From contig NZ_JAUTAR010000001.1 in NCBI RefSeq assembly GCF_030818695.1, positions 3,032,501-3,096,500 on the forward strand: a stretch of 64,000 bases of DNA, given 5' to 3'. The position numbers and the translations under genes were made by a program. The first letter of the stretch is position 1, and every line of letters starts with the position of its first letter. Under the pieces are notes generated by a model, which was not told the origin of the DNA, did not search any database, and worked only from the letters and a program-made list of their open reading frames with translations. The DNA comes from Chryseobacterium sp. SORGH_AS_0447 (lineage in GTDB: Bacteria > Bacteroidota > Bacteroidia > Flavobacteriales > Weeksellaceae). This document shows positions 8,113 to 16,692 of this stretch, piece after piece.

Positions 8113-9268
8113 TTATTCCGTCCGATATTTTTACCCGGTATACTTTCATTTCAATGCCAAATGCAGCCTTGTATTCAGCCGTTATATTTTCAATGACTTC
8201 CGCTACATTTTCATTTCTAATAAGATTGATACTGCACCCGCCGAAACCGCCGCCCATCATTCTCGCTCCCAATACTCCGTTCTGCTTCAACGTTTCCTCT
8301 ACCATAAAATCCAACTCCTCACAGCTCACTTCAAATTCAGTTGAAAGTCCGGCATGCGTTTCAACAAGAAGTTTACCCAGATACTCTGCATTGCCGGCCG
8401 ATAAAGCCTTAGCGGCCTCTTCCACCCGCTTGATTTCCTTAAGGAGGTATTTACATCTTTTATAGGAAGTCTCTCCCATTTCCGCTTTTACCTCATCCAA
8501 CATTTCTAAGGTGAAATCCCTGAATTTTTGTACCTCGGGAAATTTTTTCCACAATATATTTTTTCCATGCTCAACATCTTTCCGTCGGTCATTATAGCCG
8601 GAAGTGAGATGGGTATGTTTTACGCAGCTGTCGAAAAGAACCAGGCTGTAGCCATCCAGATTGGCTTCAAAATACTGGTGCTCCAGAGAATTGCAATCCA
8701 GCATGATCACCTGATGTTCTTTTCCGAAAACAGAAGAAAACTGGTCCATGATCCCGCACTTTACCCCGACAAAGGTATGTTCTGATTTCTGACCGATCAA
8801 AGCCAGATCTTTTTTGGTTAAATGTAAATTAAAAAGCTCATTCAGAATGTAGGCAAACCCGCATTCCAAAGCTGCTGAAGAAGAAAGCCCCGAACCCATC
8901 GGAATGGTGCTGCTGAAAGCAATCTGCAAGCCTCCTATTTCCTTGCCCGATTCCTGGATGGCATTGAAAACGCCCAATAAATAATTGACCCAGGTCTGTG
9001 AAACAGGAGACTGTTTTTCGTTTACATTAAAGCTGAAAGACTCGTTAAAATCTTTTGCGAAAAAAGTGCAGGTTTCGGAATCGTCCGTTTTTTTTACGGC
9101 AAAACAAATATGCTTGTCGATAGCGGCCGGCAATACAAAACCATCGCTGTAATCCACATGCTCACCAATAATGTTGATTCTTCCCGGAGCAAGAAAGATG
9201 CGTTCCGGTTCCGACTGAAATACCGATCGGAATGCCTCCGAAGTATCGTTAATTAATTGTTCCTGCAT
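8081..9268 (-). CDS. galK: Galactokinase
   Basis: A 395-residue GHMP-family kinase that phosphorylates alpha-D-galactose at O1 with ATP. All three family motifs are present: the galactose-binding signature GRINIIGEHVDYSDG (about residues 29-43), the ATP loop PMGSGLSSSAALE (about 130) and the C-terminal GGGFGG motif (about 340). It overlaps galT downstream. Upstream, 163 bp containing two palindromic repeats separates it from the transketolase C subunit gene. No galE is present in the window. Confidence 0.95.
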   Translation of the reverse strand: MQEQLINDTSEAFRSVFQSEPERIFLAPGRINIIGEHVDYSDGFVLPAAIDKHICFAVKKTDDSETCTFFAKDFNESFSFNVNEKQSPVSQTWVNYLLGVFNAIQESGKEIGGLQIAFSSTIPMGSGLSSSAALECGFAYILNELFNLHLTKKDLALIGQKSEHTFVGVKCGIMDQFSSVFGKEHQVIMLDCNSLEHQYFEANLDGYSLVLFDSCVKHTHLTSGYNDRRKDVEHGKNILWKKFPEVQKFRDFTLEMLDEVKAEMGETSYKRCKYLLKEIKRVEEAAKALSAGNAEYLGKLLVETHAGLSTEFEVSCEELDFMVEETLKQNGVLGARMMGGGFGGCSINLIRNENVAEVIENITAEYKAAFGIEMKVYRVKISDGINEYKRNEFVI

Positions 9269-9294
9269 AGCAGCTGCAATTTATGATTTTTTAC

Positions 9295-9352
9295 GTTTTG
9301 GCTAAAGCCAATTTTCATTAATAATTCTAAAAAACGGGCTAAAGCCCGTTCC
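9295..9352. repeat. Pair of GGCTAAAGCC palindromes
   Basis: ttggctaaagccaa near 9298-9311 and acgggctaaagcccgt near 9334-9349 are two palindromes of the same core. The same core recurs at 48030-48160 and inside the ends of the IS4 element. They lie within the tktC-galK gap and have no T tract. Confidence 0.65.
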
Positions 9353-9431
9353 TGTTGATATTCGAATTGTATTTAATCGTAGTTCAATATGTTCCCAAAA
9401 TGATTTTGGAAAATTAATAGAAAATAAGTGA

Positions 9432-10385
9432 CTACTTTCTGCTGATTACTTTTTTAGCAGCTTCCACAATATCATTTGCGGTCAGTCCATATTTTTCCAT
9501 CAGCTGGTCGGGTGTTCCGCTTTCCCCAAAGCTGTCGTTTACCGCAACATATTCCTGCGGCGCCAGATGTTCCGTGATGAGAAGCTGGGCTACGCTGTCG
9601 CCCAATCCGCCTAACCGGTTGTGCTCTTCGGCTGTTACTACGCAGCCTGTTTTTTTAACGGAATTAAGAATCGCTTCCGTATCCAGCGGCTTGATCGTAT
9701 GGATGTTGATGATTTCCGCATCAATCCCCTGCTCTTCCAGCATTTCTCCGGCTTTTATGGCTTCCCAGACCAAATGTCCTGTGGCAACAATCGTTACATC
9801 TTTTCCTTCGTTTACCATCCAGGCTTTCCCGATCTCAAATTTTTGATTTTCATCGGTGAAAACAGGAATTACGGGACGTCCGAAACGCAGGTAAACCGGG
9901 CCTTCGTAATCTGCAATGGCAATGGTGGCTGCTTTGGTCTGGTTATAATCGCAGGTGTTGATCACCGTCATTCCCGGCAGCATCTTCATCAGCCCGATGT
10001 CTTCCAGGATCTGGTGGGTCGCACCGTCTTCTCCAAGGGTAAGCCCGGCGTGGGAAGCGCAGATTTTTACATTCTTCCCGGAATAAGCCACCGACTGACG
10101 GATCTGGTCGTAAACTCTTCCTGTAGAGAAGTTGGCAAATGTTCCGGTAAAAGGAATCTTTCCTTCTATGGCCAGCCCGGCTGCAATGCCGATCATATTG
10201 GCTTCAGCAATTCCGATCTGGAAAAAACGTTCGGGTGCTTTCTCGATGAACTTTTCCATTTTCAGGGAGCCGATAAGGTCGGCGCAAAGAGCTACGACTT
10301 CAGGATTTTTGTCTGCCAGTTCCGCAAGACCGGCTCCGAAACCGCTTCGGGTATCTTTTTTTTCTGTGTAGATATATTCTTTCAT
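9432..10385 (-). CDS. Transketolase, C-terminal subunit
   Basis: A 317-residue half-transketolase carrying the pyrimidine-binding and C-terminal domains. GIAEANMIGIAAGLA (about residues 57-71) contains the Glu that activates thiamine diphosphate. RFGRP and a C-terminal FGESGTPDQL stretch are also typical. Together with the N-terminal subunit encoded upstream it forms the enzyme that moves two-carbon units between pentose, erythrose and hexose phosphates. Split transketolases are widespread in Bacteroidetes and archaea, so this is not a broken gene. It is 102 bp downstream of the N-subunit gene. Confidence 0.93.
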   Translation of the reverse strand: MKEYIYTEKKDTRSGFGAGLAELADKNPEVVALCADLIGSLKMEKFIEKAPERFFQIGIAEANMIGIAAGLAIEGKIPFTGTFANFSTGRVYDQIRQSVAYSGKNVKICASHAGLTLGEDGATHQILEDIGLMKMLPGMTVINTCDYNQTKAATIAIADYEGPVYLRFGRPVIPVFTDENQKFEIGKAWMVNEGKDVTIVATGHLVWEAIKAGEMLEEQGIDAEIINIHTIKPLDTEAILNSVKKTGCVVTAEEHNRLGGLGDSVAQLLITEHLAPQEYVAVNDSFGESGTPDQLMEKYGLTANDIVEAAKKVISRK

Positions 10386-10487
10386 GTGTAAATCTGTTGA
10401 TGGTTGTCAGTTGATGGTCGTCAGAAGTTGAAGAGAGGTATACATTAATTGTTTTCTATCAACGAAAAACGATCAACCGACAACGAA

Positions 10488-11333
10488 TTAATAATCGCCC
10501 AAAGTTTCTTCCAGCTGATCCAGTGCTTTTGCCAGCTGCTCGTCATTCGGTGCTTTTCCGTGCCATGCGTGGCTGCCCATCATATAATCTACTCCGTAGC
10601 CCATTCCTGTTTTTAATAGAATACAGATCGGCTGTCCTTTTCCGGCTAATGATTTGGCTTCATCCAGAACTTTTAGAATTTCTTCCATATCGTTTCCGTT
10701 TTCCACTTCCAGCACTTTCCAGTCAAAGGCTTCAAACTTAGCTTTAAGATTGCTTAAAGAAAGTACTTTAGAAGTCGGTCCGTCAATCTGCTGCCCGTTA
10801 TAATCGATGGTTGCAATCAGATTATCCACTTTGTTGTGAGAAGCATACATGATGGCTTCCCAGTTTTGTCCTTCCTGCAATTCGCCGTCACCGTGTAGGC
10901 TGAAAACAAGATGCTGGTCTTTGTTCAGTTTTTTTCCTGCTGCGTGACCAATAGCCACCGACATCCCCTGCCCGAGAGAACCCGATGCAATGCGGACTCC
11001 GGGAAGATGTTCGTGTGTTGTAGGATGGCCCTGAAGCCTGGAATTCAGTTTTCTGAAGGTTGCCAGTTCGGATTTGTCGAAATAACCCGCGTGTGCCAGA
11101 ACGCTGTAAAAAACCGGGGAAATGTGGCCGTTGGAAAGATAAAATACATCTTCGCCTTTTCCCGTCATATCGAAACCATCTTTTCTGTCCATTGCATCGA
11201 AATACAAAGCGACCAAAAAATCGGTACAGCCTAATGAACCACCGGGATGTCCCGACTGGCAGGCATGAACCATTCTTACAATATCTCTCCGAACCTGCGA
11301 AGCGATGCTTTTTAATTTTGAAATATCGTGCAT
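10488..11333 (-). CDS. Transketolase, N-terminal subunit
   Basis: A 281-residue subunit that binds thiamine diphosphate. It has GHPGGSLG near residue 28 and the GDGELQEGQ diphosphate motif followed by the downstream Asn. A longer frame opens at 11381, but I start at the Met at 11333 (MHDISKLK). That Met begins where homology begins and lies 4 bp after the transaldolase stop, which fits translational coupling. The upstream extension would lie wholly inside the transaldolase gene. Confidence 0.92.
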   Translation of the reverse strand: MHDISKLKSIASQVRRDIVRMVHACQSGHPGGSLGCTDFLVALYFDAMDRKDGFDMTGKGEDVFYLSNGHISPVFYSVLAHAGYFDKSELATFRKLNSRLQGHPTTHEHLPGVRIASGSLGQGMSVAIGHAAGKKLNKDQHLVFSLHGDGELQEGQNWEAIMYASHNKVDNLIATIDYNGQQIDGPTSKVLSLSNLKAKFEAFDWKVLEVENGNDMEEILKVLDEAKSLAGKGQPICILLKTGMGYGVDYMMGSHAWHGKAPNDEQLAKALDQLEETLGDY

Positions 11334-11337
11334 ACCG

Positions 11338-11991
11338 TTACTGCATTTTTTGTGAATCTTTGATGAACTGCTCCAGGCCATTGTCTGTTAAAGGATGTTT
11401 AAGCAGCGACAAAATCGGAGGCAGCGGGCAGGTTACCACATCAGCACCGATTTTAGCACAGTTGATGATGTGCATGCTGTGGCGTACGGAAGCAGCAAGA
11501 ATTTCAGTTTCAAATCCGAAATTATCGAAAATAGTACGGATCTCCTGGATCAGATGAAGACCGTCGGTAGAAACATCATCCAGCCTCCCCAGAAACGGAG
11601 AAACATAAGTTGCTCCTGCTTTGGCTGCCAGAAGTGCCTGTCCTGAAGAGAAAATCAGAGTACAGTTGGTCCGGATCCCTTTTTCTGAAAAATACTTGAT
11701 GGCTTTGATGCCGTCTTTTGTTATGGGAACCTTCACTACAATCTGCGGGTGAAGCGCGGCCAGCTCCTCTCCTTCGGCGATCATTTCTTCGTAAGTGATT
11801 CCTAATACTTCCGCACTTACATCACCGTCTACGATTTCACAAATTTCAAGATAGTGATTCAGAATGTTATGCTTTCCGGAAACGCCTTCTTTTGCCATCA
11901 GCGAAGGATTGGTCGTAACGCCGTCTAAAATTCCCAAAGCGTTCGCCTCTTCTATCATCGCCAGATTGGCTGTGTCGATAAAAAATTTCAT
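11338..11991 (-). CDS. tal: Transaldolase (small, fructose-6-phosphate aldolase-like)
   Basis: A 217-residue class I aldolase of the short transaldolase/MipB/TalC group. The Schiff-base lysine is Lys87 in VVKVPIT. FIDTANL at the N-terminus, GVTTNPSL, and NCTLIFS with [11 protein letters not shown] are family signatures. It transfers dihydroxyacetone units in the non-oxidative pentose phosphate pathway, the step needed after AraB/AraD produce xylulose-5-phosphate. It is the first gene of a five-gene operon, and an AARTGT-N7-ACAYTT site lies 23 bp upstream of its start. Confidence 0.93.
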   Translation of the reverse strand: MKFFIDTANLAMIEEANALGILDGVTTNPSLMAKEGVSGKHNILNHYLEICEIVDGDVSAEVLGITYEEMIAEGEELAALHPQIVVKVPITKDGIKAIKYFSEKGIRTNCTLIFSSGQALLAAKAGATYVSPFLGRLDDVSTDGLHLIQEIRTIFDNFGFETEILAASVRHSMHIINCAKIGADVVTCPLPPILSLLKHPLTDNGLEQFIKDSQKMQ

Positions 11992-11997
11992 TTAAAA

Positions 11998-12033
11998 TAA
12001 AGTTAGTTTTATATAAGTGTTAAATTTACACTT
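11998..12033 (-). promoter_or_regulatory. Putative AraR operator and promoter of the tal operon
   Basis: AAGTGT-N7-ACACTT spans 12015-12033 and is one of six matches to the 19-bp palindrome found here. On the minus strand a possible -7 box TAACTTTA (12005-11998) follows at once. This would make the transcript almost leaderless. The box is one base off consensus, so the operator call is firmer than the promoter. Confidence 0.65.
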
Positions 12034-12137
12034 AATTTAATAAGCAGACAAATTTCTGTCTTTAAAAAGATCATTCATATTATCCGGTTACAATTTGTGT
12101 AAAAAATTATTTCAAAAATCCAGTTTAGCTTTTGGTA

Positions 12138-12177
12138 TTTAAACCACAAAAGCTATTCATGACTTTTGTGGTTTAAA
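12138..12177. repeat. Minimal copy of the AACCACAAAAG repeat (hairpin)
   Basis: tttaaaccacaaaag (12138-12152) pairs perfectly with cttttgtggtttaaa (12163-12177) around 10 nt. The arms match the terminal repeats of the larger family-A elements, so this is a copy with almost no interior. It lies just after the GH67 stop and could also act as an mRNA end structure, although there is no T tract. Confidence 0.65.
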
Positions 12178-12194
12178 TGGTATATGAAATCAAA

Positions 12195-14228
12195 TTAATT
12201 GTGATGTCCCATATTCAGCTTGATTTTCTTCAGATCCTCCAGTTCGTTTACCGGGCGCTCGATATCGTAAGGAATCGGCTGTTTTGAGAACGTCTGGAAA
12301 TAGAGCAGGCAGGCATCCTTCCACCACACGGCATCTTTTGCATGGATTTTCAATTTTGACTGAACTTCTGAAAACCGCTGTTCATCGATGTAAGGCTGCA
12401 TCCGATCCCAAGTTTTCTGGTATTCTCTCACCTGATGAACTCCTGAATCGTATTTGTAGCACAGCTCGTCCCAAAGGGTTTTGCCGTCTTTCATTTTATA
12501 ATCCCAAGGCACATGATGGAACCAAAGAAGAAGATCATCCGGGCAGGTTTCGATGTTTCCGTAGATTTCGTTCAATGGCGGAAAATACTGGGAAACGGCA
12601 TTGCTTCCGGTTCTGGTTCTGTCGAAGCCGATTCCTTTTGCATCTGCCTGATGGTAATACACCGGCGACCAGTCCGGTCTTCCGCCTTTATAGTCACCCC
12701 AGGGTTCCGGGCCATAATGGTGGTTTCCGGCGAAAATATGATGTAAGCCTAACGGCATCATATAATCCACCACGGTTTCGCGGGAAGTGAGCATGATCTG
12801 TTTCACCGGATTTAAAAATTCCGGCTTGTCGGTAAAGGTCATTTTAATCCATTCATCGGCGATCTGTTCGGAGGTCAGTTCATGGTTCCAGGCCAGTCTT
12901 CCGAAGGCGTACCAGTTGGATTGGGCAAACTGATGGCCGGTCCAGTCCGTATCTTCCCCGATGTTGGCTACTCCGGATATCGCTGTTATTTTGCCCGGTC
13001 TTAAAGTCCCGTCCGTAATCTTTGCAATGGTAGATCCTTTGCCGTCCGCATAGGTGTCGCTTTCAAGGGTTTCCTTGAACAATGGCGACAGAAATACCAG
13101 GTGATTGGCCTGTCCCAGATATTCCTGGGTAATCTGGAATTCCACCATTTCCGGGGTTTTTCTCAATGCTCCGAAAAGGGGATTGAAAGCTTCTCTCGGC
13201 TGAAAATCGATCGGCCCGTTTTTGATCTGGATGATTACATTATCCCTGAATTTTCCGTCCAGCGGAACAAATTCCAGATAGGCCTGCTTGGCCCGGTCTT
13301 CTTTGCTCGGACTGTACACAAACGCCCGCCACATCACGATTCCACCGTAAGGCTTCAGCACATCGGCCATCATATTGGCACCGTCAGCGTGAGTTCTTCC
13401 GTAATCCTGCGGCCCCGGCTGCCCTTCTGAATTGGCTTTCACCAGAAACCCTCCGAAGTCCGGAATCAATTTGTAAATTTCAGCCGCCTTGTCTTTCCAC
13501 CATTTCTGTACGTCTTTATTCAACGGATCTGAATTTTCCGTTTTTCCCAACACTTTAGGAGAGGAAAAGTTCACGGAAAGGTAAACTTTAATCCCGTAAG
13601 GTCTGAAAATGTCTGCCAGGATTTTTACTTTTTTAAGATAGTCCTCCCGAAGCATATTCGGCGAAGCATTTACGTTGTTCAGTACGGTGGCGTTGATACC
13701 GATGGAAGCATTGGCTCTTGCATACGCTTCATATCTCGGCGAAACGGTATTGGGCAGGTCTTCCCATTTCCAAAGCGAATGGCCTGCATACCCGCGTTCA
13801 ATGCTGCCGTCCAGATTGTCCCAATGGTTGAGAACCCGTACATCAAACGAAGGTTTTTCGGTGATGTTGAGGTTTGTCGTTGAAGCATGGGTCTGCTGAA
13901 GCCTCAGAATATGATACACACCATACAGCAATCCGGTTTCTTTCCCCGCAGAAATTACAATTTTGTTCTGAACGGATTTGATAGTGTATCCGTCTTTCAG
14001 GTTTTTCAATGATTTTTCTGTGCGGAGTTCCACGGTCTGTCCCTGCCAGTGGCTGCTCAGTTCTTTGCGGGCAATGTTCAGCGTCGGGCTGTTTCCTCTG
14101 GAAATGATTTTATCTGATGAAATACCGTTCTTCGCCGGAAACCGTAGCCAGAGCTGACTGCCGTCTTCTGCAAAAACCGTTAACGGAATCATGAATAATA
14201 AGACCAGGTACATTCTGAAATTATGCAT
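12195..14228 (-). CDS. aguA: GH67 alpha-glucuronidase
   Basis: A 677-residue enzyme that removes (4-O-methyl-)glucuronic acid from the non-reducing end of aldouronic acids released from xylan. The likely acid Glu268 (NSEGQPG) and the base pair Asp341 (GPIDFQ) and Glu369 (TQEYLG) are visible. The 28-residue spacing of the last two matches the characterised Geobacillus enzyme. A signal peptide (MHNFRMYLVLLFMIPLTVFA) predicts a periplasmic enzyme. It is last in the GH127-led xylan operon. GH115 at 49711 covers internal glucuronate branches, so the two are complementary. Confidence 0.95.
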   Translation of the reverse strand: MHNFRMYLVLLFMIPLTVFAEDGSQLWLRFPAKNGISSDKIISRGNSPTLNIARKELSSHWQGQTVELRTEKSLKNLKDGYTIKSVQNKIVISAGKETGLLYGVYHILRLQQTHASTTNLNITEKPSFDVRVLNHWDNLDGSIERGYAGHSLWKWEDLPNTVSPRYEAYARANASIGINATVLNNVNASPNMLREDYLKKVKILADIFRPYGIKVYLSVNFSSPKVLGKTENSDPLNKDVQKWWKDKAAEIYKLIPDFGGFLVKANSEGQPGPQDYGRTHADGANMMADVLKPYGGIVMWRAFVYSPSKEDRAKQAYLEFVPLDGKFRDNVIIQIKNGPIDFQPREAFNPLFGALRKTPEMVEFQITQEYLGQANHLVFLSPLFKETLESDTYADGKGSTIAKITDGTLRPGKITAISGVANIGEDTDWTGHQFAQSNWYAFGRLAWNHELTSEQIADEWIKMTFTDKPEFLNPVKQIMLTSRETVVDYMMPLGLHHIFAGNHHYGPEPWGDYKGGRPDWSPVYYHQADAKGIGFDRTRTGSNAVSQYFPPLNEIYGNIETCPDDLLLWFHHVPWDYKMKDGKTLWDELCYKYDSGVHQVREYQKTWDRMQPYIDEQRFSEVQSKLKIHAKDAVWWKDACLLYFQTFSKQPIPYDIERPVNELEDLKKIKLNMGHHN

Positions 14229-14285
14229 CGGGATTTACTTTAATTTTGATTTGAATTGAACAGGGTTTGCCTGTTGTATTTTTTC

Positions 14286-14344
14286 CCATAGGTTTCACCT
14301 ATGGCTGTTGGAACCATGTCAGGGTTTAGAACCCTGACATGGTT
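14286..14344. repeat. Two palindromic hairpins between GH43 and GH67
   Basis: ccataggt/acctatgg pair at 14286-14304. aaccatgtcagggtt (14312-14326) pairs with aaccctgacatggtt (14330-14344). Neither has a clear T tract. They resemble the intra-operon palindromes at 32821-32927 and 37648-37681, and may protect or separate mRNA segments. Confidence 0.6.
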
Positions 14345-14353
14345 GATCCAAGA

Positions 14354-15328
14354 TTACTGATTTTCTTCCAGCCCTTCAATGGTTTTAATCTTGCCATCGT
14401 TATCATATTCGATTTCAACGACCTTCATGCTTCTCAGCCACGTTCTTCCCCCGCTTGGAACGGAATCATGGAAGAACAGATACCACTTCCCTTCAAATTC
14501 CACAATGCTGTGGTGCGTGGTCCATCCTACCACTGGTGTCAGGATCTCTCCCTGGAAGGTAAACGGACCATAAGGATTATCACCGGTTGCATAGCAGATC
14601 AGGTGCGTATCTCCCGTGGAATAAGAGAAATAATATTTATCATTGTACTTATGCATCCACGAAGCTTCGAAAAAGTGGTGCTTGTCGCCATGAAGCAGCG
14701 GATTTTCGTTTTCATCAAGAATAAGAACGTCTTTTGGCTCTTCGCCAAATTCCAACATATTGTCACTCAACATCACTACTTTTGATGGAATGGCAGGCTC
14801 GTCGTTATTCGGGATCACCGCAGATTCCAAAGCTTTGTTGTTGCGGTACCGCTGCAATTGCCCGCCCCAGATTCCTCCGAAGTACATATAATGCTTTCCG
14901 TTGTCTTCAAAAAGGCAGGGATCGATGCTGTAACTGCCCATCATCGGATGTTTTTCCGGAACAAACGGCCCGTATGGTTTATCACTCACCGCGACTCCAA
15001 TTCTGAAAATGTCGTTTTTGTCCTTTAGCGGAAAATACATATAATATTTACCGTCTTTATGGGCTACATCGCAATCCCACAACTGTCTTCCCGACCATGG
15101 AATATCCTCTACCGAAAGCACTACGCCGTGGTCTGTAATGTCACCGTTTTCCACGTTATCAAGGGAAAAAACGTGGTAATCATTCATATCGAAATGGTCG
15201 CCGTTGTCATTTTCTTCAATGCCGCTTTCACGGTCGTGGGACGGATAGATATACAGTTTGCCTTCAAAAACGTGTACAGAAGGATCAGCCATATAGTCTT
15301 TCGGGAAAAGGTATTTTGCTTTGTTCAT
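14354..15328 (-). CDS. Cytoplasmic GH43 beta-xylosidase/arabinofuranosidase
   Basis: A 324-residue five-bladed beta-propeller hydrolase without a signal peptide. It therefore probably acts on oligosaccharides brought in by the GPH transporter encoded two genes upstream. The three GH43 acidic residues are visible: base Asp15 (ADPS), pKa modulator Asp136 (SIDPC) and acid Glu221 (FFEASW). The missing accessory domain and missing export signal set it apart from the two secreted GH43 proteins at 56359 and 58406. Whether it prefers xylosyl or arabinosyl ends cannot be told from sequence alone. Confidence 0.9.
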   Translation of the reverse strand: MNKAKYLFPKDYMADPSVHVFEGKLYIYPSHDRESGIEENDNGDHFDMNDYHVFSLDNVENGDITDHGVVLSVEDIPWSGRQLWDCDVAHKDGKYYMYFPLKDKNDIFRIGVAVSDKPYGPFVPEKHPMMGSYSIDPCLFEDNGKHYMYFGGIWGGQLQRYRNNKALESAVIPNNDEPAIPSKVVMLSDNMLEFGEEPKDVLILDENENPLLHGDKHHFFEASWMHKYNDKYYFSYSTGDTHLICYATGDNPYGPFTFQGEILTPVVGWTTHHSIVEFEGKWYLFFHDSVPSGGRTWLRSMKVVEIEYDNDGKIKTIEGLEENQ

Positions 15329-15368
15329 TTTTTATAGTTTAGACTTTTAGATAATTGATTTTGTTTTC

Positions 15369-15500
15369 AACCACAAAAGTCACAAAAAATTTCATTCTGC
15401 TTCAAGCTATTCAAAAGTTCAGAAAAGAATTATCATATCGCTTTTTTGTTCTATTGAACCGCTCTATTTTCAAGCATTTCTTTTGTGTCTTTTGCGGTTT
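15369..15500. repeat. Family-A intergenic repeat (AACCACAAAAGTCACAAAA ends)
   Basis: The left end AACCACAAAAGTCACAAAA and the right end, complementary to AACCGCAAAAGACACAAAAG, form imperfect terminal inverted repeats about 130 bp apart. Other copies lie at 12138, 23760, 52291, 57783 and 58090. There is no ORF inside. Confidence 0.7.
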
Positions 15501-15507
15501 ATTAATT

Positions 15508-16623
15508 TTACTTTGTTAATTCAATAATTTTCTCTACTACCGGTTTTGCCTGGTAATTACGGTCGAAAAGAAGCGGATAATCGGTTCTGCCTTTTACCGG
15601 AAAATCGTTTTTCCAAGACTGATTGTCGGTAACGCCCCATAAAGTAACCCTCCGGATTTCATTTTTATGCTTCAGGAACAATCTGAAGAAATCCAGATAA
15701 CGGGTTTCCCATTCTTTCTGAACATTTTCAGGAAGCCCTTTGGTGTAAGGATTCATTTTCGCTTCGTACTCCACTTTGTCGGAAACGTTGGCCGAAGTTC
15801 CCCACGGCGAAGGAAGCGCACTGATTTCCATTTCGGTAACATTTACTTTTACGCCGGCCGCGGCATAATCCGTTAAGGCTTTCTCGTATTCTTCCAGTTT
15901 CGGATTGTCCAGTCCTACGTGGGTTTGCATTCCTACTCCATCGATCCGGATTCCTCTTGATCTTAAATCCTTAACGATTCTGGTAACGGTCTTTACTTTT
16001 TCCGGAAACCATTCGTTGTAATCGTTGTAATACAGTTCGGCATTAGGATCTGCTTCCTGTGCGTATTGGAAAGCAAGCGGAATAAATTCTTCACCAAGGA
16101 TTTCGTAAAACTTAGACTTTCTGTAAGTTCCGTCTTCCATAATGGCTTCGTTTACGACATCCCAGCCTTTTACCCGGCCTTTATACCTGCCGACCAACGT
16201 GGAAATGTGAGTTTTCATCCTTTGTTTAAGAACTTCCGGTGAAACGTCTTTCCCGTCCTTGCCTACAAAAAACCATTTTGGCAGCTGCGAATGCCAAACT
16301 AGGGTATGACCGATAATGAACATCTTGTTTTTCTCTCCGAAAGCTACAAACTTATCGGCATCACCAAAGAAAAACTTCCCTTCCTGAGGCTGGATGAACA
16401 TGGATTTCATACAGTTCTCCGCAACGATGGAACTGAACTGCTTTCTGATGATGTCATCCGATTTTACATCGGTCCCATCAATCTGCGGAAGGCTCATTGC
16501 GGTTCCGATATAGAATTTATTTTTGAATGCATTTTTCAGGGAGTCGCCGGAAGATGCGGTCTGTGCTGTTTTACACGAAACCGTAAGGGCTAAAATTCCT
16601 AATAATGCGGCTGCTTTCTTCAT
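15508..16623 (-). CDS. GH10 endo-1,4-beta-xylanase lipoprotein
   Basis: A 371-residue xylanase that cuts the xylan backbone with retention. A longer frame opens at 16680, but I start at the Met at 16623. From there the sequence gives a lysine-led hydrophobic signal ending in a lipobox-like LTVSC, so Cys17 is probably lipidated. The acid/base Glu159 lies in WDVVNEA and the nucleophile Glu264 in VTEMEI. There is one catalytic domain and no binding module. It is co-transcribed with the GPH transporter (upstream) and the cytoplasmic GH43 (downstream). Confidence 0.95.
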   Translation of the reverse strand: MKKAAALLGILALTVSCKTAQTASSGDSLKNAFKNKFYIGTAMSLPQIDGTDVKSDDIIRKQFSSIVAENCMKSMFIQPQEGKFFFGDADKFVAFGEKNKMFIIGHTLVWHSQLPKWFFVGKDGKDVSPEVLKQRMKTHISTLVGRYKGRVKGWDVVNEAIMEDGTYRKSKFYEILGEEFIPLAFQYAQEADPNAELYYNDYNEWFPEKVKTVTRIVKDLRSRGIRIDGVGMQTHVGLDNPKLEEYEKALTDYAAAGVKVNVTEMEISALPSPWGTSANVSDKVEYEAKMNPYTKGLPENVQKEWETRYLDFFRLFLKHKNEIRRVTLWGVTDNQSWKNDFPVKGRTDYPLLFDRNYQAKPVVEKIIELTK

Positions 16624-16692
16624 AATCAATTTTTTATAATTTATCCGTCTATTAACAGGTACTCCTATGGAGCTCTCCATTTTCTAAGAGGC

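Noticed and set aside
9621..10391. Plus-strand open frame opposite the transketolase C subunit
   Set aside because: It is an antisense shadow of a conserved gene. The Cys/Phe-rich product is unlike any protein family.
11334..11381. Upstream start for the transketolase N subunit
   Set aside because: The extension lies inside the transaldolase coding region and adds no homology. The Met at 11333 lies 4 bp after the tal stop.
16624..16680. Upstream start for the GH10 xylanase
   Set aside because: The extra 19 residues would precede a perfect lipoprotein signal, so the Met at 16623 was preferred.
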